This document shows positions 13,435 through 15,245 of a stretch of 15,245 nt of DNA, one piece after another. The DNA comes from JBBQFC01 sp038321615 (GTDB lineage: Bacteria > Bacteroidota > Bacteroidia > Flavobacteriales_D > Cryomorphaceae): the NCBI GenBank assembly GCA_038321615.1, contig JBBQFC010000069.1, positions 1-15,245 on the forward strand, read 5' to 3'. The stretch's first letter is position 1; every line of letters begins with the position of its first letter. The translations under genes were made by a program, and so were the position numbers. Under the pieces are notes generated by a model that did not search any database, was not told the DNA's origin, and worked only from the letters and a program-made list of their open reading frames with translations.

Positions 13435-14649
13435 ATGCAAGAAAAAACCGTAGCCCACTTAGACCTCGACACCTTCTTCGTATCGGTAGAGCGCTTGATG
13501 GATAGCCGCCTGAAAAACAGACCGGTACTCATTGGCGGGGTTACCGACAGGGGAGTGGTGGCATCGTGCAGCTACGAAGCGCGCAAGTACGGCGTACATT
13601 CGGCCATGCCTATGCGCATGGCGCGGGCGCTTTGCCCCGAAGCAATCGTAATTCGAGGCAATTCGGCCAATTACATGAAGTATTCGAAGATCGTTACCGA
13701 GATTATCCGCGAGCATGTACCCCTGTTTGAAAAGACTTCGATCGATGAATTTTATGTCGATCTTACTGGTACCGAAAAATTCTTCGGCTCGGTGAAGCTG
13801 GCTTCCGAGCTCCGCCAAACCATTATGCGCGAGTCGGGCTTGCCGATTTCGTTCGGACTTTCGAGCAGTAAGACCGTATCTAAAATCGCCACCGGCGAAG
13901 CCAAACCCAATAATCAGCTCTACATACCACGCGGCGACGAAAAGCCATTCCTGGCTCCACTTTCCGTAAAGAAAATACCGATGGTAGGCAGTAAAACCTA
14001 TCAAACACTCTGCAATCTCGGCATTAAGCAGATTGCCACCATTCAGCAAATGCCTTTTGAAATGATGGAAAAGGTGATGGGCAAAAACGGAGAAATGATT
14101 TGGAAAAAAGCCAATGCCATTGATAATTCGCCCGTCATAGCCTTCAATGAGCGCAAAAGTATTTCTACCGAGCGCACCTTCGACCGCGATACCACCGACG
14201 TAGCCAAGCTAAAAGGCATACTTGTGGCGATGGCCGAAAACCTCGCTTTTCAGCTTCGCCGGGGCAATAAACTCACCGCCTGCATTACCGTAAAGGTGCG
14301 CTATAGCGACTTCGACACCCGCACCGTGCAGGCGCACGTGCCCTACACAGCATCCGATCATGTGATTATCGACAAGGTAAAAGAGCTCTTCGACAAAGTA
14401 TTCAACCGCCGCATTCTCGTGCGGCTCATCGGCGTGCGTTTCAGTCATTTGGTAAACGGAGGCTACCAGGTAAATCTCTTTGACGATACCGAAGAAATGG
14501 TAAACCTCTACCAAGCCATGGACAAGATGCGTATCCGTTTTGGCGATAGAGCCATCATCCGCGCTACGGGTATGGATGCGCGAACAATAGGTCGGTCAAA
14601 TCCCTTCAACGGTGAACCGCCACCGCTTTTGGCCAATCGCCGACAATAA
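13435..14649 (+). CDS. dinB: DNA polymerase IV (Y-family translesion polymerase)
   Basis: A 404-residue error-prone polymerase that copies past damaged bases at the replication fork. The palm motif HLDLDTFFVSVE supplies Asp10, with Phe15 at the steric-gate position. TSIDEFYVDL supplies Asp104 and Glu105, so all three metal ligands are present. GLSSSKTVSKIATGEAKPN is the conserved Y-family fingers/palm segment. The thumb helix-hairpin-helix is around 176-205, and the little-finger domain begins near 240 (KSISTERTFD). QVNLF at 345-349 matches the beta-clamp-binding consensus, followed by a Bacteroidota-type tail to residue 404. ATG 13435 is preceded by a weak AGAAG. The S24 repressor upstream suggests DNA-damage control. 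Confidence 0.96.
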   Translation: MQEKTVAHLDLDTFFVSVERLMDSRLKNRPVLIGGVTDRGVVASCSYEARKYGVHSAMPMRMARALCPEAIVIRGNSANYMKYSKIVTEIIREHVPLFEKTSIDEFYVDLTGTEKFFGSVKLASELRQTIMRESGLPISFGLSSSKTVSKIATGEAKPNNQLYIPRGDEKPFLAPLSVKKIPMVGSKTYQTLCNLGIKQIATIQQMPFEMMEKVMGKNGEMIWKKANAIDNSPVIAFNERKSISTERTFDRDTTDVAKLKGILVAMAENLAFQLRRGNKLTACITVKVRYSDFDTRTVQAHVPYTASDHVIIDKVKELFDKVFNRRILVRLIGVRFSHLVNGGYQVNLFDDTEEMVNLYQAMDKMRIRFGDRAIIRATGMDARTIGRSNPFNGEPPPLLANRRQ

Positions 14650-14711
14650 AAAGGAGATAATTGCCTTGGTTATCAATCAAGAATGTAGATTTACCGTAGA
14701 GAACAGCCAAA

Positions 14712-15245
14712 TTGGAAATCATCATTACGATACTGGTAGGAATGGCAGCCACTGTAAGCCTGCTACCGCTTGTCAAAGACCAGCATTGGTATTTTCGAAT
14801 ATGGGATTTTGGTCGTATTCAATTGTTTTTCATCCATCTAGCTCTACTCATAGGGATCTGGTTTTTCATTCCACGCTATTCCACGCAGTTCATATTAACG
14901 GCTGGAATTACTTTTGCACTCGTTATTTACCACGCCTGGGTGCTTTTCCCCTATACACGCCTCTATCCCCGTAAAGTAAAAAAAGCTACAGAAGGAGGGA
15001 AAACACCCGTCTCCATCGTATCATGCAACGTTTATCAGTTCAATTCCAAGTACCATTTGTTACTCAAAACAATCGCTGAGACGGATCCGGATTTGGTAAT
15101 CACTATGGAATCAAACAAGGCTTGGGAAAACGCTCTAAAGCCGCTTGAAAACAGCTACGCTCATTATGTAAAAGTGCCTCAGGAAAACACTTATGGCATG
15201 CATTTGTATTCAAAGTTGCCCTTGCGAAAGAAGGTGGTTCACCAG
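14712..15245 (+). CDS. Endonuclease/exonuclease/phosphatase family membrane protein, 5' part
   Basis: The frame opens at 14700 and runs past the right edge; 178 residues are visible from a likely TTG start at 14712. A start at ATG 14742 is possible but would cut the first membrane segment. Three hydrophobic segments are seen (3-21, 37-53, 60-79), followed by a cytoplasmic or periplasmic EEP domain from about residue 99. That domain has SIVSCNVYQFN with the conserved Asn107, DPDLVITMESN with metal-binding Glu133, and NTYGMHLYSK. The DFGRIQLFFIHL and WENALKPLENSY stretches match the membrane-anchored EEP proteins common in Bacteroidota. These belong to the DNase I/phosphatase superfamily, with unknown substrate. 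The gene lies 62 bases after the Pol IV gene and may be cotranscribed. Confidence 0.85.
   Translation, partial: MEIIITILVGMAATVSLLPLVKDQHWYFRIWDFGRIQLFFIHLALLIGIWFFIPRYSTQFILTAGITFALVIYHAWVLFPYTRLYPRKVKKATEGGKTPVSIVSCNVYQFNSKYHLLLKTIAETDPDLVITMESNKAWENALKPLENSYAHYVKVPQENTYGMHLYSKLPLRKKVVHQ

Noticed and set aside
1..15245. CRISPR arrays, tRNA or rRNA genes, insertion sequences
   Set aside because: No regularly spaced repeats, no cloverleaf or rRNA-like segments and no transposase or integrase reading frames were seen.

Overview
The window looks like a chromosomal segment of a Bacteroidota bacterium (Flavobacteriia/Cytophagia-like; no finer placement attempted). The evidence is a type IX secretion (T9SS) C-terminal sorting domain, a lipoprotein carrying a DM13 domain, XagA-like and other outer-membrane beta-barrels, several TAnnTTTG promoter boxes, and the near absence of strong Shine-Dalgarno sites.

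Layout. 1-107 (-): N-terminus of an MmgE/PrpD-family gene running off the left edge. 249-2488 (+): two adjacent decayed genes, a cyclic-nucleotide-domain histidine kinase and its usual partner, a response-regulator/thioredoxin-reductase fusion. Both carry stops and frameshifts, and the second has lost most of its reductase domain. 2622-3786: an intact small all-helical protein convergent with a Crp/Fnr regulator. 3934-5711: a Big_2/DM13 lipoprotein translationally coupled to an XagA-like beta-barrel. 5708-5878 (-): relic of a T9SS sorting domain. 6069-8193: an AT-rich three-gene operon of unrecognised lipoproteins. 8260-8294: a second copy of the barrel gene's 3' end. 8292-9167 (-): a complete T9SS-cargo gene. 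9205-11067 (-): a type-1 ABC exporter. 11266-12210: a beta-barrel protein. 12293-14649: a LexA-like XRE/S24 regulator, a repeat-bearing spacer, and DNA polymerase IV. 14712 to the end: a membrane-anchored endonuclease/exonuclease/phosphatase-family protein, cut by the window edge.

Three themes stand out. First, a complete redox/second-messenger signalling pair has been lost together. Second, the lipoprotein operon lies between two near-identical copies (about 57 bp) of an overlapping gene-end junction, one copy keeping the barrel gene and the other keeping the T9SS gene; this suggests recombination between paralogous loci. Inside that operon is a very strong hairpin with 24-nt arms within coding sequence. 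Third, a self-cleaving-type repressor beside Pol IV suggests a local SOS-like mutagenesis unit. The lipoprotein operon with its hairpin is the best candidate here for something undescribed; its function cannot be read from sequence alone.
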